Below, in pieces: positions 7,090-13,619 of a DNA stretch of 19,114 nt. Positions within the stretch are counted from its first letter, which is position 1; each line of letters opens with the position of its first letter. The stretch spans positions 1-19,114 of the forward strand of contig JAAWSW010000022.1 of the NCBI GenBank assembly GCA_022801735.1, in the 5' to 3' direction. Origin of the DNA: Bacilli bacterium. Lineage in GTDB: Bacteria > Bacillota_I > Bacilli_A > RF39 > UBA660. The position numbers and the translations under genes were made by a program. The notes under the pieces were generated by a model that saw nothing but the letters and a program-made list of their open reading frames with translations, had not been told where the DNA came from and did not search any database.

Positions 7090-7119
7090 AATATACTAGA
7101 TAAATCTATTAAAAATCAA
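7090..7119 (-). promoter_or_regulatory. Candidate promoter of the par operon
   Basis: Minus strand TTGATT (7114-7119), 18-nt spacer, TATATT (7090-7095). It lies in the 161-bp divergent gap between parA and the nitroreductase gene. The match is moderate and other TA-rich -10 options exist closer to parA. Confidence 0.4.
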
Positions 7120-7155
7120 AAATAGAAAAAATTTAATAATGTAATTAAAACCCTA

Positions 7156-7184
7156 TTGAATAAAAATTAAAGAGCATCTATAAT
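7156..7184 (+). promoter_or_regulatory. Promoter of the nitroreductase gene
   Basis: TTGAAT (7156-7161), 17-nt spacer, perfect TATAAT (7179-7184). The predicted start near 7191 coincides with the AGGAGG ribosome site (7191-7196), giving a leader of only about 13 nt. Confidence 0.55.
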
Positions 7185-7203
7185 AATATTAGGAGGATAA
7201 ATT

Positions 7204-7710
7204 ATGGAAACATTAGATGCAATAAAAAATAGAGTTTCAACAAGAAAATTTTTACCAAAACAAATAGAAGAAAAAGATTTACAAATAATTTTAGAAGCAG
7301 GAAAACAAGCACCAGTAGCCTATAATAAATATAGTGACCTTGTTATAACCGTAGTACAAGATAAAGAAATTCTAAAAGAAATAGATAGATTATGTGATGA
7401 ATATTATGGTGCAGATACAATGATATTCTTTAATGCCCCTACCTTAATATTTGTGTCATCAAAAAAAGCAAAATATGATCAAGAATATGAAAATGTAGCC
7501 TGCATCATGGAAAATATGGCATTAGCCGCTACTGACATTAACGTTGGCAATGTTTATTTAAAAGGAATGACCTTACACATAGAAGAAAAAACATTAGCAA
7601 ACCTATTAAAACTAGAAGAAGGAATAAAACCAATTGCTGCATTAGGTGTTGGATATCCAGATGGTGAAATTAAACCTAAAATACATGATATAAAAATTGA
7701 AAGAATTTAA
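7204..7710 (+). CDS. Nitroreductase family FMN oxidoreductase
   Basis: 168 residues, a short member of the NADPH-dependent nitroreductase fold. The FMN-phosphate contact NRVSTRKF (9-16) is at the N-terminus, followed by LQIILEAGKQAPVAYN, a central region with the family helix (ENVACIMENMALAATDINVG), and the end motif KPIAALGVGYPDGE. The physiological substrate cannot be read from sequence; members reduce nitro compounds, quinones or flavins. It is the only plus-strand gene, with its own promoter, a strong AGGAGG ribosome site 7 nt before the ATG, and a strong terminator. Confidence 0.9.
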   Translation: METLDAIKNRVSTRKFLPKQIEEKDLQIILEAGKQAPVAYNKYSDLVITVVQDKEILKEIDRLCDEYYGADTMIFFNAPTLIFVSSKKAKYDQEYENVACIMENMALAATDINVGNVYLKGMTLHIEEKTLANLLKLEEGIKPIAALGVGYPDGEIKPKIHDIKIERI

Positions 7711-7739
7711 AAAGTCTAAAGAAATCTTTAGACTTTTTT
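7709..7739. terminator. Bidirectional terminator between nitroreductase and rpmE
   Basis: Two 14-nt complementary arms (7709-7722 and 7725-7738; core AAGTCTAAAGA / TCTTTAGACTT) with A-run and T-run on the outer sides, so it can work on both strands between the convergent genes. It begins in the nitroreductase stop codon. Confidence 0.9.
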
Positions 7740-7750
7740 AAATAATATAA

Positions 7751-7963
7751 TTAATTTTCTTTTTTATCAAAACCATATTTTTTATTGAATTTTTCAACAC
7801 GACCAGCCTTTTTAGCAGTTCCTTGTTTTCCAGTAAAAAATGGATGACATTTATCACAAACTTCTAATTGTAACTCAGGTTTGTTAGACTTAACTGTAAA
7901 AGTATTTCCACAAGCACAAGTTACTTTAGTATCAACATAATCTGGATGAATATCTTTTTTCAT
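7751..7963 (-). CDS. rpmE: 50S ribosomal protein L31, zinc-binding type
   Basis: 70 residues, MKKDIHPDY start and the conserved CHPFFTGKQ. Cys16, Cys18, Cys36 and Cys39 (CxC...CxxC) form the zinc site, so this is the C+ form. A component of the large subunit near the inter-subunit bridge. Monocistronic: its own promoter upstream and a terminator downstream. The ribosome site GGAGAG is placed right after a perfect hairpin in the leader, suggesting autogenous control. Confidence 0.97.
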   Translation of the reverse strand: MKKDIHPDYVDTKVTCACGNTFTVKSNKPELQLEVCDKCHPFFTGKQGTAKKAGRVEKFNKKYGFDKKEN

Positions 7964-7981
7964 AGTATCTCTCCTTCCGCC

Positions 7982-8000
7982 ATGACAAACTTTTTGTCAT
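7982..8000 (-). promoter_or_regulatory. Leader hairpin of rpmE
   Basis: A perfect 8-bp stem ATGACAAA / TTTGTCAT with a 3-nt loop lies in the rpmE leader, ending about 8 nt before the GGAGAG ribosome site. There is no U-run, so it is not a terminator. It could be an L31 binding mimic or a stability element. Ribosomal protein leaders for L31 have been described in Firmicutes, but I cannot match this one to a published model. Confidence 0.45.
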
Positions 8001-8020
8001 AGAAATTCAAATGCTTCTAT

Positions 8021-8049
8021 ATTGTAACAAATAAAACACCAAAAATCAA
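8021..8049 (-). promoter_or_regulatory. Promoter of rpmE
   Basis: TTGATT (8044-8049), 17-nt spacer, extended -10 TGTTACAAT (TACAAT at 8021-8026). The -35 overlaps the last codon of the SGNH hydrolase gene. Confidence 0.6.
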
Positions 8050-8777
8050 GAGTTTAATAAAGTTTTATTTAGAAGGCTAATTATTTCCCCAGAAATAGCT
8101 TTATATCCTTCTGTAGACGGATGAATATCATTTTCATTAGGTAAGAATTGTGGATTTTCTTTAAATAAAGTATTTACCTCGACATAAAAAACATCATTTT
8201 CATCACTAATTTTCTTATACTTACTATTTAAATAATTAAATACATCATCTGTTTTCTTATTATTTAAATATGGATATGGATTATAATATCCAATCAAAAC
8301 AATATCCTCCTTACAATATTGTCTCATCAAAAGTAATAATTCCTCTAAATCATCAGATAAATCATCAATATAATTATACAAAGAATTATAATCAACAGGA
8401 GTTTCCAAATTTATTTTATTTAAGATGTCGTTAGCACCAATAGAAAGAGTAACTAAATCTGCCTTTATTAAAGCATTTTGTAAAGTTACTTCTTTATCAC
8501 CAATTTTAACTTTTTTATTATCATTAATATCATTAATTAAATCCGTTGTTCTATAACCATCACTAGCAAATTCATCAATATAAGTTTCTAATAAATTCTT
8601 ATTTTTTAAATACTCATTCACATACAAAGAATAACCCTTAACCTGTTTTCCATAAGCTCCTTCACCACTAGCCAAAGAATCACCCAAAGCCAAATAATAT
8701 ACTTTCTTATCCAAATTGCATAAATAAATTATAAATACAGATAAAACAACCAAAGCACAAACCATAATTTTCTTCAT
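8046..8777 (-). CDS. SGNH/GDSL-type hydrolase, membrane-anchored or secreted
   Basis: 243 residues. A hydrophobic N-terminal segment (about 4-20) acts as signal or anchor; a Cys at 20 (IYLC) is not a convincing lipobox. SGNH blocks: GDSLASGEG with catalytic Ser34, a Gly in the middle block, GAND (114-117) and the final DIHPSTEGY with Asp217 and His219. Members hydrolyse esters, often acyl or acetyl groups on lipids or glycans; the exact substrate is unknown. Placement after murA makes a cell-envelope ester plausible (inference). ATG 8777 is chosen because AGAGGTG lies just upstream and it starts the signal peptide (MKKIMV); a longer frame to 8807 runs into the murA terminator. Confidence 0.85.
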   Translation of the reverse strand: MKKIMVCALVVLSVFIIYLCNLDKKVYYLALGDSLASGEGAYGKQVKGYSLYVNEYLKNKNLLETYIDEFASDGYRTTDLINDINDNKKVKIGDKEVTLQNALIKADLVTLSIGANDILNKINLETPVDYNSLYNYIDDLSDDLEELLLLMRQYCKEDIVLIGYYNPYPYLNNKKTDDVFNYLNSKYKKISDENDVFYVEVNTLFKENPQFLPNENDIHPSTEGYKAISGEIISLLNKTLLNS

Positions 8778-8789
8778 AAAAACACCTCT

Positions 8790-8815
8790 AAAAAAAGTAG
8801 ATATCAATCTACTTT
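8790..8815 (-). terminator. Intrinsic terminator of murA
   Basis: A 9-bp stem AAAGTAGAT (8815-8807) / ATCTACTTT (8802-8794) with loop TGAT and a U7 run ending at 8790. The ribosome site of the SGNH gene follows immediately (8789-8783). Confidence 0.85.
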
Positions 8816-8816
8816 A

Positions 8817-8822
8817 ATTATA
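8817..8822 (-). promoter_or_regulatory. Candidate -10 box for the SGNH hydrolase gene
   Basis: A perfect TATAAT sits right before the murA terminator; only a poor -35 (TGTATA at 8840-8845, 17-nt spacing) is visible. A start near 8810 would lie in the 5' arm of the terminator stem, so such transcripts could not form the full hairpin. Confidence 0.35.
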
Positions 8823-8838
8823 TTGTGTAAATATAAAT

Positions 8839-10098
8839 TTATACATCTTCTAAATAAATTTCTGCCCCAACCTGACGAAGTTTCGTAATAATTTTAGTAT
8901 ATCCCCTTAAAACATGTTTAATTTCTTTAATTGTAGTTTCACCTTCTGCACATAAACCTGCTAAAATAAGTGCCGCACCAGCACGCAAATCAGTTGTAAC
9001 TACCTCATCTGCTATCAATGGTGTGGAACCTTTAACTCTAATAGTTCTATCATCATCACCATCAAACTCAATATTCGCTCCCATTTGAACTAAATATTGT
9101 ACATTTTGAAATCTATTTTCATAAATATTTTCAGTGACTAAACTTTCACCATCCGCTTGAGTAAGTAAAGAAGTGATTGGTTGCTGTAAGTCCGTTGGAA
9201 AACCTGGATAAGGTTCAGTAACAACATTCACTGGTTTTAAAGAAGGAACTTTATTAACAACAATATAATCATCATATATTTTAAGGTCCGCTCCCATCTT
9301 TTCAAGGATATCAGTTAAACTTTTAATATGCTCTGGAACCACATGATCAATTTTCAAATCCTCGCCATTCATTACACCAGCAAGAATATAAGTTCCCGCC
9401 TCAATCCTATCAGGAATTACAGTAGTTAAACCTCCACTTAAAGACTGTACCCCCTCAATTTCAATAACACTTGTATCTTTACCAGTTACCTTAGCACCCA
9501 TACTATTTAAAAAGTCAATAACATTACCTACTTCTGGTTCCATAGCCGCATTTCTTATAATAGTTTTTCCCTCAGCATAAACTGCAGCAAGCAAAATGTT
9601 AATAGTCGCACCAACACTTGCAAACCTTAAATCTATATCAGCACCAACTAATTTATCAGCATCAATTATATATTTATCACCATCAAGACTTACAGTAGCG
9701 CCTAATTTTTCAAAACCAGATAAATGTAAATCTATAGGTCTTGCACCAATAGAACATCCTCCTGGAAAATACATTTCAGCATGCTTAAATTTTCCAAGTA
9801 AAGCCCCCATAAAATAATAAGACGCTCTAAGTTTTTTAGAATGTTCTAAAGTTATAGGTTTGCATTCCAAACCTTCAGATTTAACTATAACCTTGTCACC
9901 ATCACGTTCAAAACTTGCACCTAAATATTCAGTAATCTCATGTAATGCTTTAATATCTGAAATATCAGGTACATTAAAAATTGTAGCCTCATCAGATAAA
10001 ACCGCTGCAGGAATTAAAGAAACAGCACTGTTTTTAGCGCCACCTATCTCAATAGTTCCTGTTAATTTTTTTCTTCCTTTTATTTTAATTATTTCCAT
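8839..10098 (-). CDS. murA: UDP-N-acetylglucosamine 1-carboxyvinyltransferase MurA
   Basis: 419 residues, the usual length. It transfers enolpyruvate from PEP to UDP-GlcNAc, the first committed step of peptidoglycan synthesis, in the cytoplasm. Lys22-Asn23 (GGAKNSA), the catalytic Cys115 in GGCSIGARPIDLHL (the residue alkylated by fosfomycin, so the enzyme should be of the sensitive type), GFPTDLQ and the C-terminal TTDLRAGAALILAGL are present. The ATG 10098 follows GAGAGTGAT. A promoter lies about 60 nt upstream and a terminator directly downstream, so it is probably a single-gene transcript. Firmicutes often have two MurA copies; only this one is in the window. Confidence 0.97.
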   Translation of the reverse strand: MEIIKIKGRKKLTGTIEIGGAKNSAVSLIPAAVLSDEATIFNVPDISDIKALHEITEYLGASFERDGDKVIVKSEGLECKPITLEHSKKLRASYYFMGALLGKFKHAEMYFPGGCSIGARPIDLHLSGFEKLGATVSLDGDKYIIDADKLVGADIDLRFASVGATINILLAAVYAEGKTIIRNAAMEPEVGNVIDFLNSMGAKVTGKDTSVIEIEGVQSLSGGLTTVIPDRIEAGTYILAGVMNGEDLKIDHVVPEHIKSLTDILEKMGADLKIYDDYIVVNKVPSLKPVNVVTEPYPGFPTDLQQPITSLLTQADGESLVTENIYENRFQNVQYLVQMGANIEFDGDDDRTIRVKGSTPLIADEVVTTDLRAGAALILAGLCAEGETTIKEIKHVLRGYTKIITKLRQVGAEIYLEDV

Positions 10099-10158
10099 AT
10101 TATCACTCTCACTATTAAATTATGTCTTTGCCCATAAAATGTGCTAATAACTAATTCT

Positions 10159-10186
10159 ATTATACACTAAAGTCAATTTAATACAA
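10159..10186 (-). promoter_or_regulatory. Candidate promoter of murA
   Basis: A perfect TATAAT (10159-10164) with a weak TTGTAT (10181-10186) at 16-nt spacing. The predicted leader is about 54 nt. Confidence 0.45.
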
Positions 10187-10202
10187 CTGAAATTAACATA
10201 CT

Positions 10203-11129
10203 TTATTTGACATTTTTATAAGTAGTAATCTTAATATTATCAAGATACAAATACTTATTTAATAATTCATCATTAGCCTTACAAATTAAAACGCCTATTG
10301 TTGGTAAATGATGTGGATCCTTTAGTTCCATATCCACATAATTCATATAACACCTTAACTGACCAATATCACTTGCTTTTAAATCATTAACCTTTAATTC
10401 AAATGTAAAATATCTATTCTCTTTTATATTAAAAAATAATAAATCGATATATTTATACTTATCACCTATCCTTATTTTTACTTCACTACCCACAAATGCA
10501 AAACCACTACCTAACTCTAAAAGAAAATGTTCAATCTGTTCTAAAATAACTTTCTTCAAAGCCTTTTCGTCTAACTGTCTCATCTTTGATTCTTCTATAT
10601 TAATTAATAAAGGATTCTTTATTAATTCTGTGACACTTATCTTCTCTTCATTATTTAAAGTAATCTTTTCCTTCACAGAATCATCTAACCTCTCATAAGC
10701 ATTATTCTTAATTTCCTTTTTCAACTGTCTTACAGAAAGCATATTATCATTAACTAAATTAATATAATAATTTCTTTTATGTTCATCCTTAATTGGTAAT
10801 ATAACACACATATGAGTCCATGTTATGAAATTGCGCGTCAGTGACGCGCAATTTGGAAAAGTATTATAAAACTGCTTCATTTTTCTTAAACTAGAGTAAT
10901 CATATCCTTTACCATATAACTTAATTAATTCCAAACTAAGTTCCTTTATAAAACCATTTCCATATTTTATTTTATTTTCACTTTCTGCCTTCACTATTTC
11001 TTTTCCTATATTCCAATTGGTAAAAAGTTTACTATTCTCAATTTGAATATTTCTCTTTTTAATTTCCACGATATTATTTTCAATTAGTGTCTTTATGTTT
11101 TCCACATAATTATTCTTTTCTTCTATCAC
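10203..11129 (-). CDS. DUF1016 / YhcG-type PD-(D/E)XK nuclease-like protein
   Basis: About 308 residues. The N-terminal DUF1016_N part has WNIGKEIV, YGKGYDYSSLRKMKQFY and TWTH (equivalent of the family SWSHY). The C-terminal PD-(D/E)XK part has GFAFVGSEVKIRIGDKYKYIDLLFFN, FTFELK, DIGQLRCYMNYVD and HHLPTIGVLICK; the active-site candidates are D229, E244 and K246, all present. YhcG-like genes are often found in accessory regions and near restriction-modification systems; the biochemical role is not established. Here it stands alone between murA and mntP. The start is uncertain: GTG 11129 has GAAGGTGA upstream at good spacing; GTG 11138 is an in-frame alternative with poor spacing. A perfect GC-rich palindrome lies within codons 92-101 (numbered from 11129). 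No terminator was seen after it. Confidence 0.85.
   Translation of the reverse strand: MIEEKNNYVENIKTLIENNIVEIKKRNIQIENSKLFTNWNIGKEIVKAESENKIKYGNGFIKELSLELIKLYGKGYDYSSLRKMKQFYNTFPNCASLTRNFITWTHMCVILPIKDEHKRNYYINLVNDNMLSVRQLKKEIKNNAYERLDDSVKEKITLNNEEKISVTELIKNPLLINIEESKMRQLDEKALKKVILEQIEHFLLELGSGFAFVGSEVKIRIGDKYKYIDLLFFNIKENRYFTFELKVNDLKASDIGQLRCYMNYVDMELKDPHHLPTIGVLICKANDELLNKYLYLDNIKITTYKNVK
10828..10854. repeat. Perfect GC-rich palindrome inside the DUF1016 gene
   Basis: Two 13-nt arms (10828-10840 and 10842-10854) are exact reverse complements around one central base; the core is GCGCGTCA / TGACGCGC. On the minus strand it encodes PNCASLTRNF in frame. The core is far richer in G+C than the surrounding gene. 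Confidence 0.9.
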
Positions 11130-11167
11130 ACTATTCACCTTCTTCCTATTTAATTTTTTTGCCCCTC

Positions 11168-11184
11168 AATTGTAATATACAATT
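11168..11184. promoter_or_regulatory. Inverted repeat upstream of the DUF1016 gene
   Basis: AATTGTA-ATA-TACAATT, 7-nt arms with 3-nt centre, about 40 nt ahead of the DUF1016 start. It could be an operator or a leader hairpin. No convincing promoter could be fixed in the 94-bp gap between it and the mntP terminator. Confidence 0.3.
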
Positions 11185-11223
11185 TTCGCATATCCAATTC
11201 CTGCTTAAATAATTTTTTTTCAT

Positions 11224-11262
11224 AAAAAAAGTAAATATCATAATTTTTTTGACATTTACTTT
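11224..11262 (-). terminator. Intrinsic terminator of the spoIIR-mntP region
   Basis: A 13-bp stem with one G-U pair (11262-11250 against 11240-11228; outer part AAAGTAAAT / ATTTACTTT) followed by a U7 run at 11230-11224. It lies 3 nt past the mntP stop. Confidence 0.85.
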
Positions 11263-11265
11263 ACG

Positions 11266-11796
11266 TTAAATTAGAAATAATAGACCTATAATCATTAAAA
11301 TAGTCCCTCCAAAAATTGTCGAAATTTTTCCTATTGATTTTTTGATTTTATTACCTAACAATAAGCCTATAAAAGTAAAAATCATACTACTAAAAGCAAA
11401 TATAATTGCCGATAATATATAATTTTCACTAATACTAGTAAGAGTTATCCCCACAGAAAAACTATCCACACTAACTGCAAAAGCAAAAAGAAACAATCCT
11501 GCAATATGCATTACTTCCATCTCTTCTTTTTTACTAAAAGACTCTAAAATCATTTGAATTCCAATCGCAACTAAAACTATAAAAACAATGAAATCAGGAT
11601 TTATTTTAATAAAATTTAAAATACTATTCCCCACAAATAAGCCCAAAAGCGGCATGAAAAAGTGAAACAATCCCACTATTATTGATAATAAACAAATTTG
11701 CTTCTTAGGAATACCTAAAGTCCCATAAGCAAGAGATAAAGAAAAAGCATCCATACTTAAACTTACTGCAACCATAAAAACTAATAATAATTCCAT
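11266..11796 (-). CDS. mntP: MntP/YtaF family membrane protein, probable Mn2+ efflux pump
   Basis: 176 residues with about six hydrophobic segments arranged as two repeats, each with a conserved Asp: SMDAFSLSLAYG (Asp16) and SVDSFSVGITL (Asp111), the MntP hallmark. It exports manganese across the cytoplasmic membrane. The related sporulation protein YtaF is an alternative, but the length, FHFFMPLLG and the C-terminal GGTILMIIGL favour MntP. The start ATG 11796 has a perfect AGGAGG. It follows spoIIR by 44 nt, the same linkage as in Bacillus (spoIIR region with ywlD/mntP). No yybP-ykoY manganese riboswitch can fit in that gap. Confidence 0.85.
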   Translation of the reverse strand: MELLLVFMVAVSLSMDAFSLSLAYGTLGIPKKQICLLSIIVGLFHFFMPLLGLFVGNSILNFIKINPDFIVFIVLVAIGIQMILESFSKKEEMEVMHIAGLFLFAFAVSVDSFSVGITLTSISENYILSAIIFAFSSMIFTFIGLLLGNKIKKSIGKISTIFGGTILMIIGLLFLI

Positions 11797-11840
11797 AAGA
11801 GCCTCCTATAAAATATTATTATTAGTTAAAATTATTATTA

Positions 11841-12365
11841 CTATAGATATTTATTTAAAACCTCTTTTATTAACGATTTATATTCAACATCAGTACTTTC
11901 CTCAGCCTCTACTAAACACAAAGGAGGGAATAAAACACACCACCAATTATCACCTTTTCCCTCACCTAAGGTAACTAACAAAGACTCATAATAACCTTCT
12001 TCATACGTAACACCCTTATATTCCTTTTCAGGAAAATAATTATAACCAAAATTAACTTTATAATCCTTATCATATCTCTCTTTTTGTAAAATATCTTCAA
12101 CATTCTTTTCCACAGTATTAAGGTTAGAAGAAATAATTTTTCTTGCTTCATCACTATTCTTAGAATCTTTTAATAAATTATACATTGTTGACTCTAAAAC
12201 AGTACGTACCTTTCCCTTTATTTCTTGATCATATTCAGAATTACTATTAGGAACTACCCTAATTCTAATTGCATCATCAGGTATTTCAATATTTTCTGCC
12301 ATCACATTAGAAATAAACACATAAAATAATACAATAAAAATTAATAAAATAATTGTTTTCTTCAT
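11841..12365 (-). CDS. spoIIR: Stage II sporulation protein R
   Basis: 174 residues. A hydrophobic signal segment (3-22) directs export; IRIRVVPNSNSEYDQ (33-47) and GEGKGDNWWCVLFPPLC (134-150) are the two diagnostic blocks of SpoIIR. In spore formers it is made in the forespore and signals through SpoIIGA to activate pro-sigmaE in the mother cell. Presence of an intact copy suggests sporulation ability or a recent loss of it, but no other sporulation gene is in the window. The start ATG 12365 follows AAGGGTGG and a TTTTT stretch that is part of a hairpin overlapping the ribosome site. A sigmaF-type promoter was not recognised in the 49-nt gap. Confidence 0.92.
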   Translation of the reverse strand: MKKTIILLIFIVLFYVFISNVMAENIEIPDDAIRIRVVPNSNSEYDQEIKGKVRTVLESTMYNLLKDSKNSDEARKIISSNLNTVEKNVEDILQKERYDKDYKVNFGYNYFPEKEYKGVTYEEGYYESLLVTLGEGKGDNWWCVLFPPLCLVEAEESTDVEYKSLIKEVLNKYL

Positions 12366-12396
12366 AAAAAGCCCACCCTTCTATCTCATAATGGGC
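12366..12396 (-). promoter_or_regulatory. Terminator-like hairpin overlapping the spoIIR ribosome site
   Basis: Minus strand GCCCA (12396-12392) pairs with TGGGC (12375-12371) over a 16-nt loop, followed by TTTTT right before the ATG. The 3' arm is part of the AAGGGTGG ribosome site. It could end the rlmH transcript, or mask translation initiation of spoIIR. The stem is only 5 bp. Confidence 0.4.
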
Positions 12397-12414
12397 GAGC
12401 CTATCAAAAAATAT

Positions 12415-12864
12415 TCACTTATGATAACTTTCATTATTAACTATTTTAAATGAGCGGTATATCTGTTCAAGTAAAATAACCCTAAATAATTGATGAGGAA
12501 AAGTCATTTTTGAAAAAGATAATGAATAGTTACTACGATTTTTTACAGAATCATCAAGTCCGTAAGAACCACCAATAACAAATACAATATTAGAATTATG
12601 AATAAATGTTTTTGATAGCTTATCAGCAAACTCCATAGAAGATAAACTATTACCGCTAATATCTAAAGTAATAACATAATCATTATCCTTAATATTTTTC
12701 AAAATCCTCTCAGATTCTACTTTTAAAGCCTTAGATTGAATAGCCTCATCTAACACTTCGATAATTTGAATATTAGTATACTTACTTAACCTTTTCAAAT
12801 ATTCCTCTATTGCTGAAACATAAAATTTCTCTTTAATTTTTCCAACACAAATAACTTTAATCAT
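12415..12864 (-). CDS. rlmH: 23S rRNA (pseudouridine1915-N3)-methyltransferase RlmH
   Basis: 149 residues. A SPOUT methyltransferase with the C-terminal trefoil knot: VFVIGGSYGLDDSVKNRS, SFSKMTFPHQLFRVILLEQIYRSFKI and final ESYHK, nearly invariant in the family. It methylates pseudouridine 1915 in helix 69 of 23S rRNA on assembled ribosomes. The start ATG overlaps the walJ stop (ATGA), so the two are translationally coupled. The same gene order, walJ near rlmH, is found in Bacillus. Confidence 0.97.
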   Translation of the reverse strand: MIKVICVGKIKEKFYVSAIEEYLKRLSKYTNIQIIEVLDEAIQSKALKVESERILKNIKDNDYVITLDISGNSLSSMEFADKLSKTFIHNSNIVFVIGGSYGLDDSVKNRSNYSLSFSKMTFPHQLFRVILLEQIYRSFKIVNNESYHK

Positions 12865-13619
12865 AATTCAATAAATTCCGTTCTTTCTTTTTGTTTAGCC
12901 ACAACTACCGCAGGAGTATTTTTTCCACATTTTTCATAAGTTTTATAAAAAGTTTCTAACGCTTTATCTGGGTCGTTATTTTCCTCACTAAGATGGGCTA
13001 GAATAACATTTTTAGTTTTATCAGAAGTAAACTGAGTTAAATAATAAGCAGAATCTTTATTAGATAAATGCCCTTTATCACCTAAAATACGTTGTTTTAA
13101 ATGATAAGGATATCTTCCATTCATAAGCATTTCTACATCATGATTACTCTCAAGCACATATAAATCATGGTTTTTCAACTTATTAAAGTTTCTAACATTT
13201 ATATATCCTGTATCAGTCATATACATTAAACTTTTCCCCGAAGACTCAAAGACATATCCATTAGAATCTGCAACATCATGTGAAGTTTTAATAGGAATAA
13301 CCTTTAAATCATCTTCAATTATCTCACCATCAAGGTAAAAATAATTGTCAATAAACATACCAAGTTCATCATCCATTTTTTCAGTAAAATAAACAGTAGG
13401 ATTATATTTTTTTAAGAAAACTGCCAAACCATTAACGTGGTCCGAGTGGGTATGTGTTAAAAAGATTCTTTCAATAGAATTGGGTTCAACACCAATATCT
13501 CTTAAACTTTTCTCAACATACGCACAACTCATTCCAATATCAATTAAAGATTTAGTTTTATCAGTTTCCACATAAGCACAATTACCCTTACTACCACTTG
13601 CCAAAACGCAGATTTTCAT
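12861..13619 (-). CDS. walJ: WalJ/YycJ metallo-beta-lactamase fold hydrolase
   Basis: 252 residues. Metal ligands HTHSDH (56-61), a following SHD (about 113-115), the Asp of YMTDTGY and the C-terminal AHLSEENN match the YycJ family. Members have been linked to coordination of cell division or wall metabolism with DNA replication and to DNA 5'-exonuclease activity; the function is not settled. In Bacillus it ends the walRKHIJ operon; here the WalRK two-component genes are absent and it is coupled to an M23 peptidase gene (its ATG shares one base with that gene's TAA stop) and to rlmH. Confidence 0.92.
   Translation of the reverse strand: MKICVLASGSKGNCAYVETDKTKSLIDIGMSCAYVEKSLRDIGVEPNSIERIFLTHTHSDHVNGLAVFLKKYNPTVYFTEKMDDELGMFIDNYFYLDGEIIEDDLKVIPIKTSHDVADSNGYVFESSGKSLMYMTDTGYINVRNFNKLKNHDLYVLESNHDVEMLMNGRYPYHLKQRILGDKGHLSNKDSAYYLTQFTSDKTKNVILAHLSEENNDPDKALETFYKTYEKCGKNTPAVVVAKQKERTEFIEL

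Noticed and set aside
8778..8807. Longer start for the SGNH hydrolase
   Set aside because: The extension is encoded by the murA terminator and the ribosome site; ATG 8777 gives a regular signal sequence.
11445..11470. DnaA-box-like TTATCCCCACA and CTATCCACA close together
   Set aside because: They are imperfect, lie inside the mntP coding region and are not part of a larger cluster, so no origin is claimed.
11797..11840. Manganese riboswitch (yybP-ykoY) ahead of mntP
   Set aside because: The gap to spoIIR is only 44 nt and A/T-rich; too short for this riboswitch.
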